Shown in pieces: positions 47,260 to 59,596 of a DNA stretch of 64,000 nucleotides. How positions within the stretch are numbered: the stretch's first letter is position 1; each line of letters begins with the position of its first letter. The stretch is from Antilocapra americana (Eukaryota; Chordata; Mammalia; Artiodactyla; Antilocapridae). The notes under the pieces were generated by a model. The model was not told where the DNA came from. It did no database searches and was given only the letters and a program-made list of their open reading frames with translations. The DNA is taken from the NCBI GenBank assembly GCA_007570785.1, contig ML661885.1:33426589-33490588 (forward strand). Reading direction: 5' to 3'. The translations under genes were made by a program, and so were the position numbers.

Positions 47260-48150
47260 TAAATTCAAAGTTCTTTGCACATAGTTGAAGTTTGAATGGA
47301 TAATTAGATAATATAATTTCTTATTTTACTATTCTTCTCTAGAGTTTAAAGACAAGCAGTGTTGACATACAAAAGCATCCCCAGCCTAGCCTTATTCTGA
47401 AGTCGCTGATAGCCTTCAGCATTTCACAGAATACACAAGTGCCCTTGTGTCTTTTGCTATATCTGTTTATTTTTTGAATGATAGAGGATGAGTTGGGGTG
47501 GAGGAGGGTAAACTGGGAGTAACCTGTATCTAAAAATACTCCTAGCAAAACAAACAAAAAGTAAAAACAAATTTAAAAATATAAAAATAAAAACACTTCT
47601 AAAGAAAGGGCCAAAAGATATTTTCATTTCCAAACTCTTTGTCGATATGAATAGTTACTTAGGCCAAAAAGAAAGTAGTTTTTATCTTCTTAAAAGGCAA
47701 TCATATTAATAACATGAATTAGTGCAGGCAGGCATTCAATCTTATATTCATGACTTTGAAATAATATAGCTGTGTAGACTAACCTATGAGAGACAGAGAT
47801 GTGTGTGTGTGCATCTGTGTATTACAACAAGTTTTGGTGTGGATGTGAATAGACTACTCAGTTTTTGTCCAGTGTCTACCAGGAGAACACAGATAGTTTG
47901 CTGCCCTTTGAAGGAAGTGAGACTGGCTTGACTAATGAAGCTGAGGTGCTTACTGAAATGCATTATTTAAAAAACTAACAGTTAAGTGGAAGAGAGCTAG
48001 AACTAGAATCCAGCCCTCCTGAACTCACTGACTTTTCCTGAACAAAGTGTACTTTCAACATAAGCGTTCATTTTAAAAGAAGGAATCACCTTTCAAGTCA
48101 TTCAACTGTCCTTTGGACCCAGTTTCACTGAGCCTTGGAACTTGCTGCAA
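47260..48150. other. Spacer without recognised features
   Basis: Includes an A-rich stretch at about 47545-47600 and a short TG run near 47800. Confidence 0.4.
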
Positions 48151-48162
48151 CTCAATAATGCT

Positions 48163-48301
48163 CAGAGAAGACAACGGCAACCCACTCCAGTGCTCTTGCC
48201 TGGAGAATCCCAGGGATGGGGGAGCCTGGTGGGCTGCCGTCTATGGGGTCGCACAGAGTCGGTCGGACACGACTGAAGAGACTTAGCAGCAGCAGCAGCA
48301 A
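48163..48301 (+). mobile_element. BOV-A2 single unit with perfect TSD
   Basis: One BovA monomer ending acttagcagcagcagcagca. TSD caataatgct at 48153-48162 and 48302-48311. An extra gtcg duplication (cagagtcggtcggacac) is visible. Confidence 0.95.
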
Positions 48302-48374
48302 CAATAATGCTACTAACATAACTGGTGTTAAGAAACTTAAGGCTGAGGGGGTGAAATAACTGAGGTATAGGACC

Positions 48375-48582
48375 GCAAAAGACCCTGATGCTGGGAAAGA
48401 TTGAAAGCAGGAGGAGAAGGGGACAACAGTGGATGAGATGGTTGGATGGCATCGCTGACTCATTGGACATGAGTTTGAGCAAGCTCTGGGAGATAGTGAA
48501 AGACAGGGAGACCTGGTGTGCTGCAGTCCATGGGATCGAAATGAGTCGGACATGGCTGAGCGACTGAACTGACTGACTGAAG
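48375..48582 (+). mobile_element. BovB 3' terminal fragment
   Basis: agaccctgatgctgggaaag, ggttggatggcatcgctgac and gcgactgaactgactgactga, the last C-terminal codons and short tandem end of BovB. Heavily 5'-truncated. Confidence 0.9.
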
Positions 48583-48758
48583 ATCATAGTGTGATCTGGT
48601 AAAAGCTTGCATGCTTGTGTTGCTAATTTTTTAAATCATCATTCTTGAATATGAATTATAGGAACTTTAATTTCTGGTACTCTAGTGGCCAGAACAATTA
48701 TGTACATGTTTCTGAAGGTGTGCTTGTGCATTTGTGTATCAATATGTGTGTTGTAGGG

Positions 48759-48778
48759 GTGTGTGTGTGTGTGTGTGT
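48759..48778. repeat. (TG)10 microsatellite
   Basis: Ten TG units following gtaggg. Confidence 0.9.
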
Positions 48779-48799
48779 ATGTATTTTTTACATATACAT

Positions 48800-49610
48800 T
48801 TATATCATGAAACCATCATGATCAGAATAGGCAGTCAAGGTTAGAGGAAAGTTAGTATTATTTTTACTCTTAAAATGTCAAGAAACTATAATTATAGATA
48901 GTTCTTCACCTTATCTAGTCATTTTGGGAAAAAAACTTTACAATTTACTTAAAGCCATTTGATTTTTTCATCACCTGCTGAAAGATACTAAAAGCACTTA
49001 TAAAACAACTGGCTCTGCACATTTCTTTTGAGCAAAGCTTCTTAACTTGGGGTCCAGAGATGAGGCCAGGGATTTTGTGACTCTCCTGAAATTAGACTCA
49101 AAATATATATATATTTTTTAGTATAAAGAGAGATTCTAGAGCTTTCACTGCAGTCGTAAAGTGGCCATGGTTTCTTTCCTTAAAGAAGTTAAGAAGCATT
49201 GGTTAAAGAAATAGAAGGTAGACCGTATTAATCAGCATGATGCCAGGTGGCTGCTTCAAATTGACATAGACATTTGTTTCCTAAAGGTTTATTTTCAGTG
49301 TGTGGGTTTCCAGCCATTTGTCATGTGTGTACTTCATAATATGAGGACACATTGGAAACACTACCTCAAGACTTGTTTCAGTAAGTAATTACTTGGCTAA
49401 TAATCCCTTTCTCAAAGGCAATAGTTGTTATATTGTCTCTATTCCCTAAAAAGTTTATAAAAGTACAAAATAAACAAAATAAGGGGCTCTGTTAAAACTT
49501 CTCATATGGTCTAATTTTTATCTCGTTAACTAAACAGTAATATAAAGTTTTAGAAATCAGTGTTGCAATTTTCCAGCTGACAATGTGCAGTGCTGGCATT
49601 GATGGGATTT
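48800..49610. other. Repeat-poor intron sequence
   Basis: No repeat or gene recognised. Confidence 0.4.
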
Positions 49611-49625
49611 GTATGTATCACGCTG

Positions 49626-49807
49626 CCGGTTCACAGACCGGTCAGAACCAGGCAGAGCACTCTTTTGACCAAGAGTGCTTCTACTAGGTTTTTGCTGCTG
49701 GGTCACCACACTTAGAATTTTCCTCCTCCGATGGCCTTAGCCTCTCACCTATGGATTCAGCGATCCAGCCAGCCACCAGCTTTTAAAACAGACCGATAGA
49801 GGGCGCA
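49626..49807. promoter_or_regulatory. Two small hairpins and a CTCF-like site
   Basis: Inverted repeats ccggt/accgg (49626-49641) and agcactctt/aagagtgct (49656-49679) lie 150 bases before ccgatagagggcgca (49793-49807), which fits about 12 of 15 positions of the CTCF consensus I remember. The block is repeat-free and richer in GC than its surroundings. Confidence 0.35.
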
Positions 49808-50509
49808 CTTTGCATTCTTTTCCTCGTGCTTTGTTCTAGGAAGTTCTGTAGGTTTTGTGCTTGCTCCGTCCAGTAGGTTCAGGTGGCAAACTTGTTCTAC
49901 AATTTCCAGTAAGACTGATAATGTGAATAACTTGACTTTCTCATGGGGAGAAAGGGAAAAGGAATCACAAAGAGAGCTTTCAGTTTTACTGAAATGTCTG
50001 ATTTTGGTCTCTAGACTCCTTTTGACAAGACCTTCTCACCAAAAGGCAAACTTAACCAAACTCACAATTTTAATAACTGTGAGGCAGATATTAAGCCTAG
50101 AGATTGTGTTAACCTGGAAGTGCATTACCTTCTGTAGCCACTTTCGAAAACATTAGTTTTTCTTTTTTTAAAAAGGTTTTCCATAAGCTACATGCCTAAA
50201 AATGTAAGCAGTTGGTAAAATTTGGAGTTGACCAAACGACTTCAAGTTCATACTTCCCAATTGTTTGTCAAATTCTGTTATCTTTATGTAGAGATACATT
50301 TCATCCAACGGATCTCTCACATTGTAACCCTTTGAAAATGGTAAAAATTGTCCAATCTTATCTTAAAAGTCCAAAATTTAATTTTTTTTAGGTTCTCTTT
50401 CTCTTTCATGTAATAAAGTCTGATACAGAACTTAATTCTGTCCCCTTGTTTTGATCACCTTCCATTTTGTATTCTAATGCCTTTTTCTTGTAGTCAAAAG
50501 CTAGCTTTT

Positions 50510-50545
50510 GAAATTCCCTGGCAGTCCAGTTGTTAGGGCTAGGAG
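50510..50545 (+). mobile_element. CHR-type SINE head fragment
   Basis: gaaattccctggcagtccag and tgttagggct are the first bases of the tRNA-like head; similarity stops after that. Confidence 0.6.
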
Positions 50546-52143
50546 ACTAATTTGAAAAACCAAATGTTGTTTGATAGTGGACAGCGGTGGTTCCCAGAAG
50601 CGTGATTAGTGGGTTGAGGTTAGTTTGGCTGCGGAGCGTGGGCAGCTATTCACACCACTGCCGGTGGTCAGTAAGTCATGTAGTGATTGATGTGATTCTT
50701 GACTGAATCTGTCAGTTACGAAAGGTTTCTCCATCCCCTCTTTAAATAATACTATCCTAAATTGATCTAGGGCTTAGCAGTTGTCTCTTGAAAATTGATT
50801 GTTCAAAGTTATGAATTTTGTACAATTTAATTGTTCTTATGTAGAAGTGAAAGTAACTAGTTCTTTGCAGCTGCTGTGGGTGATCTCAACATGATTTTGA
50901 CTTGAAAGTGACTCAACATGAATAATAACTGTTCTAAAGACTTTGGCAAGAAAGCTTGGAGTCATCCTCTTTTTGTTGTTGTTGAATTCTGAGGGAGTTT
51001 TGAAGAAATGGGAGAACCTGGACCTAAAGAGAGGAGGGAAGAGCAGAAATAGGATCAGTCCTTTCTAGGACTTGAGGTGTGTCATGTAGAGGCTATACTA
51101 GAGCCTTCCTGCAAAGTGTGTTTCAATCCATTACCACTCTGTCAAATGTAATTTAAGTAAAAGGATGTGATTCATTCTTTTGGGATTCAGGCAAAAGGAA
51201 GGAGGCTCACTGGGAGGAAGAGTATGGCTTATATTTAAGAAACTATCCATTCATGTAAAAGACCACGTCTTGATGCCCTGAATCATTGGAAATTGCCCTT
51301 CTCCAACAGTAGAGCATCACTCTTAAGAGTGTTGTGAAAGCAGTGGCTGTACTGAGTGTAGAGAAATGTTGGAGGGCCACTTGCTCTGTAAGAGCCACGA
51401 TGAGCACACTTGTAACCCATCTGACGTCTAAGAGATGTGTGAATAGAAATTCATGCCGGCAATTATTTGGACTCAAATTATTTTAAGACCTGTGTCCTTC
51501 CTAAATAGAGGACACTAAACAAAATTCTTTAGATTCTGCATCTCATGCCTCTGAGTTATGATTCTAAGTTTCAATGATAAATATCATACATGGTAAAGTT
51601 TAATCTGAGTTCTCAAAAAGCAAAAGATACTTCTCACTTCATATATGACCATGATGTCAGTTTTGAGAACATTCCATTGTAAGAAAGTCAGATTTCAATG
51701 CAACTATAACCAGCATGGATTATGCCATACAAATACTTTGCTTTCTTTAATGGGTTGACTAGACTGGAAGATCAAGAAGCATTTGACAAAAAATTCATTA
51801 ATCATATTACTTTGCACTTATTAAAGCATAAAATAGGCTTAAAAATCCTTTTGGAACACAGAAATGCATGCATATTATGCAATATTAAGGTTATGTTACT
51901 TACTTGAATTACATTTGACAGAGTGGTGAGTAATGGATTGATACACACTCTGGTACAATAAAGGACCTCTCCTCAGTCTTTTTGGAACAGTATTTTCTTA
52001 ATGATTTGGTTGAATACAGATGGCATTTCAACCACACTTTTGCATAATATGAAGTTGAAGAGGACATTAAATGTTGGTTACAAAAAGATCCTGATGCCTG
52101 GGAATAATAGCAGGAGGAACTTACGAATGAAATGTTTTTTAAA
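50546..52143. other. Repeat-poor intron sequence
   Basis: No gene or named repeat recognised. A 61-codon frame at 51722 and a 77-codon reverse frame at 51243 look like chance. Confidence 0.4.
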
Positions 52144-52326
52144 AAATTAGTTAATTTGGCTACATCAGGTCCCAGTTGTGGTACTCCAGATCTTCAGTTT
52201 TTAGCTGTGACATGAAGGATCTGTTAGTTTCAGCAGGTGGGATCTAGTTCCCAGACCAGGGGATTGAATCTGGGCCCCCTGCATTGGGAGCACAGTCTTA
52301 GCCACTGGACCACCAAAGGAGTCCCT
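52144..52326 (-). mobile_element. CHR-type SINE, reverse strand, truncated
   Basis: ttggctacatcaggtcccag, ggatctagttcccagaccag, tctgggccccctgcattggg and ccactggaccaccaaaggag. Confidence 0.8.
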
Positions 52327-52602
52327 GAATGAAATCTTAACAGGAAAAATACAGAGTTTAGATCTTAAGTTGAAGAAGCCAGTTATGAAAGAATAGGATC
52401 TTGGAGAAGGGGTTATCATTCATTTTTGACTCATCCTGAGGTGACGGTGGGATATAGTAATGATATAGTTGCAAAAATGAGTTGGTTGCATTAAGAGAAA
52501 TGTTTACCTAAAGAACGAGGTAGGTGAAGGTCTTCAGCTCATACCAGTGTCCTGTTCTAGATGTCACTACTTTCAGAATTGCATTGGCAGCACATGTTAT
52601 AA

Positions 52603-53040
52603 TACTGCATCGATTTCCTAGGGCTCCTTAACAAAGTACCACAAACTAGTTAACTTAAAGAAACAGAAATTAATTTTCTCACAGTTCTGGAAGCTAGAAG
52701 CACAATATTAAGGTGTCAGCAGGTCTATGCCCACTTTGAGACTATAGGGGAGGACCCTTCCTTGTCTTGTCTAGCTTCTGGGAGCCTTAGCTACTCCTTA
52801 GTTTGCAGCAGCCTAACTCCAGTCACTTCCTTCATCTTCACAAGGCTGTTATCCCTCTGTGTTTGGTTTCTCATCTCTTCCTACAACAGTACCATTTATG
52901 TTGGAGTATAGCCCACTCCAGTGACCCCCATATTAGCTTAATTACAGCTACAAAGATAATATTTCAAAATAAACTAATATCCACGGGTACTGAGGTATAT
53001 GACTTCAGCATATATTTTGGTATTTGATTTCAGCAGTAGG
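52603..53040 (+). mobile_element. MLT1-type solo LTR (ERVL-MaLR)
   Basis: cctagggctccttaacaaag, taccacaaactagttaactt, ctcacagttctggaagctag, ggaggacccttccttgtctt and atattagcttaattacagct follow MLT1 LTR order. There is no internal retroviral sequence beside it, so it is a solitary old LTR with no coding capacity. Confidence 0.85.
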
Positions 53041-53450
53041 TCCTAAAGTGTGTCAGACCTTTTAGGTTCTTTAAATCCTCATTTTCACAACTCTGAAACA
53101 AGTATTATTATTAATTATGCCATAACAATTGTACTAAAAGATAAAGTATTGGCAATAGAAGTATAATATTAATCACTAGAGTTTAGACCACTGTATGTAG
53201 CTACACAGGCTGTATACTACATATAAAGGATGATATTAACAACACCTCTGGACCTGTGCACACAGTGGCCCTGGGCATGGGGATACTTTAGACATGGTTT
53301 ATAAGTGTATAGGTTTTGAAATAGGATCTGCAAATTCCTTTTTGCTGCTAAAATTCCATGAAATTGCATGAATCCATCTGAGCATGCTGACTTACATTTT
53401 CAAATAAATACATGAATCAAATTGACTTCTTGTTTAGCTAAAACTGAGAA
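53041..53450. other. AT-rich spacer
   Basis: Nothing recognised. Confidence 0.4.
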
Positions 53451-53451
53451 A

Positions 53452-53667
53452 AAAAGTGAAAGTGAAGTTGCTCAGTTGTGTCCGACTCTTTGGGACCCCA
53501 TGGACTGTAGCCCGCCAGGCTCCTCTGTCCATGGGATTCTCCAGGCAAGAATACTGGAGTGGGTGGCCATTTCCTCCTCCAGGGGATCTTCCTGACCCAG
53601 GGATCGAACCCAGGTCTCCTGCATTGCATGCAGACGCTTTTCTCTCTGAGCCACCAAGGAAGCCCCC
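53452..53667 (-). mobile_element. Bov-tA SINE, reverse strand, well preserved
   Basis: aaagtgaaagtgaagttgct through ggcaagaatactggagtggg to ctgagccaccaaggaagccc. Little diverged, so relatively young. Confidence 0.97.
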
Positions 53668-53845
53668 CAAAACAAAATTCTCTTCAATTGGCTGCTTTTT
53701 TGAAGTTTACAGAACTCCAGGAGCTGGCAGCCTCCTTTATGAAGTAATGTTTTTAATTGCTCATATATCGACATGGTCAATGTGCTTCTGATGTTTGAGG
53801 TATCTTAAATTAGTTCCCTCTGATTTTGAGTAGTATCTAATATTG

Positions 53846-53874
53846 GCACCACCTGGGAGGCTCCCAGGTGGTGC
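53846..53874. repeat. Perfect 13-base hairpin at a SINE 5' junction
   Basis: gcaccacctggga (53846-53858), loop ggc, then tcccaggtggtgc (53862-53874). The right arm is the start of the Bov-tA head; the left arm is its exact reverse complement in the flank. Confidence 0.95.
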
Positions 53875-54078
53875 TAGTGACAAAGAATCTGCCTGCCAAT
53901 GCGGGAGACAAGAGATGTGGGTTCACAGTCCTTGGGTTGGGAGGATCTCCTGGAGCAGGAAGTGGCAACCACTCCAGTAGTCTTGCCTGAGAAGTCCCAG
54001 GGACAGAGGAGCCTGGCAGGCTACAGTCCATGGAGCCGCAAAAAGTGGAACATGACTGAGCAGCTGAGCACACATGCG
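53859..54078 (+). mobile_element. Bov-tA SINE
   Basis: ggctcccaggtggtgctagt head, tgcctgccaatgcgggagac, agtcttgcctgagaagtccc and aacatgactgagcagctgag. Confidence 0.93.
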
Positions 54079-54079
54079 C

Positions 54080-56525
54080 GGGAGCTGGATCTGTTCATAC
54101 TTGTGTGCTCTATGTAAAGGGCTAGGAATAACATGCTTAAATGGTCTCACGTTTTGAATGTGATAAGTTTTAGACATACACAAAAACAGAGAGGGTAGTA
54201 TAATGACTGCCTGTCACCCAGGTTGAACAGATATTGAGATTTCATCACACTGGTTTCATCTATTCTTTATATCCTTAAGTTTTTATTGCTATATGTTATA
54301 AAGCAAATCTTAGATATTGTACCATTTTACCTTATTTCTGAATGCAACACCTCCTTATCAGTATGTCATCAAGCTTCATCAGTTGCCTCAACAATGTCTT
54401 TATACAGTGGATATGCACGAATCGGCATTGACATAACACCCGCTCACTGTACTTGGTATGTTCCTCAGGTTCCTTTGATTCTAGAGCAGTACTTTCTTCC
54501 CACTCAGTTTTCCATATCACTGACTTACTGAAAGGATAAGATCTGTTTTCTACAGAATATCTGACATTTCGGATTTTTCCTTTTGCTCCCTTGTGGTAAT
54601 TTGACATCCTCTATCCACCATGCTTTTGTAATCTAGAAGCTCTCCTTGAAGGTTTAATTACAGTCAGGCTCAACTCTTTTGACTAGAATGCTTACAGCTG
54701 CTGCTGTGGCCTTCATATTATAATGTGTCAGAAAGCACACAACATCCCATTCTTAGTGATGCCTTAGCAGTTGACCAGTAAGTTCATGTGGTAATGGCCC
54801 AATTCTTCCATATTGAGGTTCCTGTTAACTTTTCATGTGATAGTTTCTCCCATTGATCTTTGTCTGAATCATCAATTACTTTAGGGGATGTAAAATAGCT
54901 TTTTTTGTTTGTTTTCTAATGTTATTCCTTGCACAATTATTACATGAAATTCAGTAAAAAAGAACTGTTCCTTTTCAACCATAGTTATTTTATTAACTAT
55001 GAAACAGTTCTTAGAGAGAGCAGGCAGTACTTAATTCTTCCTCTTTAACTGCAGAGTAATGTTCAGAGTAAGGAGTTGATGCATGTTTGGCTGGCCAGTG
55101 GGTCAGCTTTGATTTGTGTCGAGCCATGGCCTGTCAGATGGGGGAGGTGAAGTTTTCCAGTAGTTTCTGCTTACTGAAACATTAGTGCTGGATGACATTT
55201 AAAAAAAAAAAAAACACCTCTTTTTTGGCTTCTGCTAACAGAAATGAAAGGCAAGCCTTCTGAAAACCTGAATTCTATTAGACATCTCCTGATAATGTTC
55301 TCTGTTAACAGCTTTCAGAGAAGGTACTGAGTGAACATACAGTAGCGGCAGCCTAGTGTAATCTGACACTCATTGGGTAGAAAAACAGTACTTTGTGCTA
55401 CTTAAACACTGGACAGCTTAGGGAGGGGAGGAAGGAAAGTATTTGAGGAGATCAACTGGATGTTGTAGAATAGAAGTAATGTCACCTGAGAAGGATTAAA
55501 GTTTCCCCAAAGGTTGACCTGAATTGCATGCCGCTTAGAATGGGCGCCCCACACCCATTGGCAGCTCAGTTGTAGCTGTGCAGTCTTTAACTTGAGGGTA
55601 TGTGAAGGAAGGATCTAGAGATTGTCTTCAGTACATAAGTGGCAGTACAAGTTGTAGGAAAACAATTCCTCCTACCTACTAGCTGCAGCTAGTTCTTGCT
55701 AATTACAGAAATCTTCCCTTTATCCATTTAAAAACCTACCTTGTCGCTACTAATTAAGTTAGCATTGGTATCATTTTTGTATTACCTATTGAAAAATACT
55801 ATAATATCTACATTTCATAATTTTATTTAGTGAAATTGAAGATTTACTCCCACAAATGTCTATTGGGAAGAGTAAATAAGAGCATGCTAAAAAGTTTTTT
55901 GAATATAAATATAAACACATTTAGAGCGTGGCTTGCAAAACAACTTGGTAGGTATGTGGTTTTCCTAGAAGTAGAGTGCTTTCACAGTGTTGAGAGCAGA
56001 AAGTATTGTGAGCTGAAGAAACTGGTTATAGTGCAAGTCAGGGAAACAGAACTGGCAAGGTGCCCCACTTCAATCTGTAAAGTAGGAGCAAATGAGCTAT
56101 ATCCACTAATTAGGGCTAGTAGTTCATGTCCCATTTTCTTCATTTAAATTTGCAATTTATTTTGGTACTAAATCTCCATCTTGTTGAGATATTTAGGTGT
56201 TTTGTCTTGAAAGCAAGTGGTAAAGACTTTATACTATGTTCATGAAAGTCATTCATTTAAAAACCACTAACAGCAGAGTTTATGGATATCGTTCCAACAT
56301 TAATTTATTGATGGAAATATGGAAAATAGAGAATAAAGCAATAAGGAAAACAAAGCTACCAGTCATCTTTCCACTTAGAGTAATCACTATTAACATTTTT
56401 ATTTTTCTCCTTCCCGGTATTTCCTCACCTTATACATAAATAAAAGGTTGTCAAATTTAATACATCATCAAGTACACAGTCATGATTATTTTAATGATAT
56501 AATGTTTACTTTGTAAGTCATTGTT
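54080..56525. other. Intron spacer
   Basis: No coding exon and no named repeat recognised; an A run lies near 55200. An old, decayed L1 could be hidden at 54130-54620, where several L1-like words occur, but I could not confirm it. Confidence 0.35.
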
Positions 56526-56540
56526 CATCATGACATTTTA

Positions 56541-56774
56541 TTTATTTTAAATTAATTTTAATTGGAGGGTAATTACAATATTATGGTGGTTTTGCCTTCC
56601 ATTGACATGAATCAGCCACAGTGTCCCCCCCATCCTGAACCCCCCTCACCTTGCTCCCCACCTCATCCCTCTGGGTTGTCCCAGAGAACTGTCTTTGGGT
56701 GCCCTGCTTCATGCATTGAACTCGCACTGGACATCTATTTTACATATGGTCATATACATGTTTCAATGCTATTC
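56541..56774 (-). mobile_element. 5'-truncated ruminant L1, reverse strand, perfect TSD
   Basis: ttaattggagggtaattaca, ccattgacatgaatcagcca, cctctgggttgtcccagaga and ctattttacatatggtcata. Flanked by catcatgacatttta at 56526-56540 and 56775-56789, a perfect 15-base TSD. Confidence 0.95.
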
Positions 56775-56937
56775 CATCATGACATTTTAAAATACATTTC
56801 CTTATAATTAGACAGTTAAACAACTTAACGTAAAGTTTTCTGTGTTAGTAACGCTACTGTGAACATCTTTGTAAATCTTTTTCTGCATCTTTTTTCCTTA
56901 GGAGTCATTCATAGAATGAGATCTAACAATTCTTTAC

Positions 56938-57175
56938 CCATTACATTTATTGAGCACTTACTATGTGCCGGTCACAGATCTTCATGCTACGTGTTATCTT
57001 ATTTAATCCTCAAATGACCTTGTGAGGTAGGCTCTATTTTTCTCTCCATTTTACAGAGGAAGATTTGGGGGCACAGGGGAGTAAATAATTTGCCTAAAGT
57101 TACAGTACTCACTGATAGAGCTGGCATCAGTCTAGGGATTTTGACTCAGCCATGCCCTTAACCACAAGATGGAAA
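56938..57175 (-). mobile_element. MIR SINE, reverse strand
   Basis: tttattgagcacttactatg, ttatttaatcctcaaatgac, ttgtgaggtaggctctattt, ccattttacagaggaagatt and gcccttaaccacaagatgg. Confidence 0.85.
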
Positions 57176-57291
57176 GGTGAAGCTTGTGATCTTATTGCCA
57201 GTTGTTCTTCAGCATATGGTACTGATTCTTATTCTATAGACGGGAGATGGTGTGCATCCTGCCTTGAACCTCTGATACTCTATTTTTAAAA

Positions 57292-57350
57292 AATGTCTTG
57301 TTGGCAATACTGTAAAGCAATTATCCTTCAATTAAAAAATAATTTTAAAA
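57292..57350 (+). mobile_element. Ruminant L1 3' tail fragment
   Basis: caatactgtaaagcaattat and ccttcaattaaaaaataatt are the terminal bases of ruminant L1; only about 60 bases are present. Confidence 0.75.
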
Positions 57351-57529
57351 AATCTCGTTGGATTACTCCTACAACTGAGAATAGAAAGAAACGCCTCCCT
57401 TACTCTCAAGAAGCTCACTGTTTAAAATGGACAAAACATTTTCTTTCATTCTCCCTGGCTTCATATAACATTAATATCCACTTAGTTGCATAAACTTTTA
57501 TTTTTTTCTCAGCAATACTTATGATTTCT

Positions 57530-57970
57530 TTATCCCTCTCTGTTATATTATGACTCCTCCTTCTGTGCATTTTGATGCTTGTTAGACCATCTCTCTTGTT
57601 ATCACCATCTCTCACTCTCTTGTTATGTCACTTACTATCACCATCTCTTTCCTGAACCACATGGGTATCCTTCCAGTTCCTCTCCCAGTGATCTATTCTC
57701 CACAGGCGATCGGAGCAATTGCTTGTAAAACAAGTCAGAGCATCTGATTCTGCCATAGAAATGCTTCAGTGCATTTCCGTTGTATTTGAAATAAAACCCA
57801 AACTCTTGACTCAGCCTGAAAGTCTATGTGTGACCTGGTCACTTTTTATTTCTCCAGCCCTCCATTTGTTAGTTTGGTCCTGTCGGCCTCTTCCCATTTC
57901 TCAGTCAAGGTCCTTGACTTGGGACCTTGGATTTGCTGCGTACTCTGAATAACAAGTTCTTTTCTCATCC
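57530..57970 (+). mobile_element. LINE L2 remnant
   Basis: gtcagagcatctgattctgc, gaaataaaacccaaactctt, gtgtgacctggtcacttttt and ctccagccctccatttgtta follow L2 order. The stretch at 57577-57660 contains two similar copies of ctcttgttat..cac..accatctct. Confidence 0.7.
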
Positions 57971-58019
57971 TCTTTGTGACAAATTCCTTTCCAGTAACTG
58001 TTTCTAAAGCAGCATGTTT

Positions 58020-58612
58020 CTCTGTTTTCTGCAGTTAAACCATCAGGGCCAGGATACAGTGAGGCAAGAGGGGCTCCCACAACACAGGTCCAGGCGCACT
58101 TGCCTGGACCTGAGAGAGCACGACTCTCAGCATCCCCCAGTCAGAGCCTCGCTCACCTCACCCGAATCCCAGCCCTACTCTTATATCAGCTGTTTTTCTT
58201 AAACATAGTAGAATATTCTTTGCTCCTGAGGCAGTGAACACTCCATATTCATCACTTCTGTTTCTTTTGCCTCTTGGGTGTCAGTAACTAGACTATGTTT
58301 TCCAGCCTCCTTTGGAGTTGGGTGTGGTTGTGGCCTCAGTTCATCCTAGAAAATGTGCAGAAGGGATATTCTTCCTGCCTCTGGACTTGTCCCACAAGCC
58401 TCCTGTCAGAGAGGCTCTCTCTCTCGAGTTGGCCAACTTGGTACAGAGGACCCAGCCCCCTTCTCTGAGCCCCCAGGGGATGGCGGGACCACCAGGGGCA
58501 TGGAGCTTAGGTCCTTGAGTGACCCCCTGGAAGTCTGTCTACTGCACATCTGCACCCCACCCCATGTCAGCAAGAAACAAACTCCTTTTGTGTTGAAGCC
58601 ACTGAGACTCTG
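58020..58612. repeat. Probable ancient interspersed repeat, family not named
   Basis: tgttttccagcctcctttgg, gttgggtgtggttgtggcct and ttgtgttgaagccactgaga recall a common old mammalian repeat whose name I cannot give. Relatively GC-rich, hence overlapping open frames at 58312-58613. Confidence 0.45.
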
Positions 58613-58615
58613 ACA

Positions 58616-59245
58616 TTTGACACAACGTGGATGAATCTGGAGGGTATTATGCTAAGTGAAATAATCAGCCAGAGACAAAGACTGCCTGGTATCTGTTATA
58701 TGTGAAATCAAAAGAAGAAAACATCGGGTTCATAGAAACAGAGTACGAAAGTGGATGCCAGGGGCTGAGGGGTGGGGGAAATAGGGAGAAGTTGATAAAG
58801 GGTTCAAACTTTGAGCTATAAGATGAATAAGGGCACTCTGTGATGACCTAGAGGGCTGGGATAGGGGAGAGGAGGGAGGCGCACGAGGAAGGGGCTATGT
58901 ATATAATTATGGATGATTCGAGTTGTACGGCAGAAACCAACACAGCATCGTAAAAATTTTTTTTAAAACTAACATTAAAAAAAAAAAACATGAAGATGTT
59001 CTAAGGGCCTAATGTGTAATGTGACCATAGCTGGTAATACTGTACTCTCTTACTGAGATTTGCTAGAACTTAAATGTTCTCACCAAAAAAAATAAATAAA
59101 AATAAAGTAAATGTGAGATGATGGATGTGTTAATTAACTTGATTGTGGGGAATCCTTTCATACTGTATACATAAATCATCACATTGTATACTTCATATTA
59201 CAAATTGGTCAATTATACTTTAAGCTAGGAAAAAAACAAACCAAA
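58616..59245 (+). mobile_element. L1 3' ends, sense, probably two pieces
   Basis: acaacgtggatgaatctgga, atgctaagtgaaataatcag, aagtggatgccaggggctga and tgtacggcagaaaccaacac, then an A run at about 58977-58988. A second 3' end follows, with ttaattaacttgattgtggg and acatcgt-type tail blocks. Confidence 0.8.
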
Positions 59246-59329
59246 AAAAAAGGGGAGGGGACTAGCATTTCTTGTCTTAACTGATGCAGGCTCCCATACT
59301 CACACCAGAGCTTTTGAAGCACAGGCTCC

Positions 59330-59425
59330 AAATTGCAGTGACCTTGTTCCCGTTGTATCGGTAGTCCCCAGCACAGTGCTTAGGCTGTGGGTATCAAAGA
59401 AGTATTTTTTGAACACATAAATGCA
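59330..59425 (+). mobile_element. L2 3' end
   Basis: ggtagtccccagcacagtgc and agaagtattttttgaacaca. Confidence 0.55.
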
Positions 59426-59596
59426 GACTATCAATAGCAGCATACAAGAAATTCAGGACAGAATGCTGAAAGGAGAAAACAGATGGGAAACATCTCTGGG
59501 TTCACAGGGGAAGGAATGGATGATGCTCTAGGTAAAAGATCTCATGTAATCTTACACATAAGATTCACTATTTTAAAGTGGTCCTTATATTTCTTA

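Noticed and set aside
48152..48587. Overlapping 133- and 141-codon reverse frames
   Set aside because: Antisense reading of a BOV-A2 unit and a BovB 3' end.
52603..53040. Possible intact endogenous retrovirus around the MLT1 LTR
   Set aside because: Only one LTR is visible, with no gag- or pol-like internal sequence and no second LTR nearby.
58485..58502. accaccaggggcatgg as a CTCF site
   Set aside because: Lacks one G of the core and the GCGC part, and lies in a probable old repeat.
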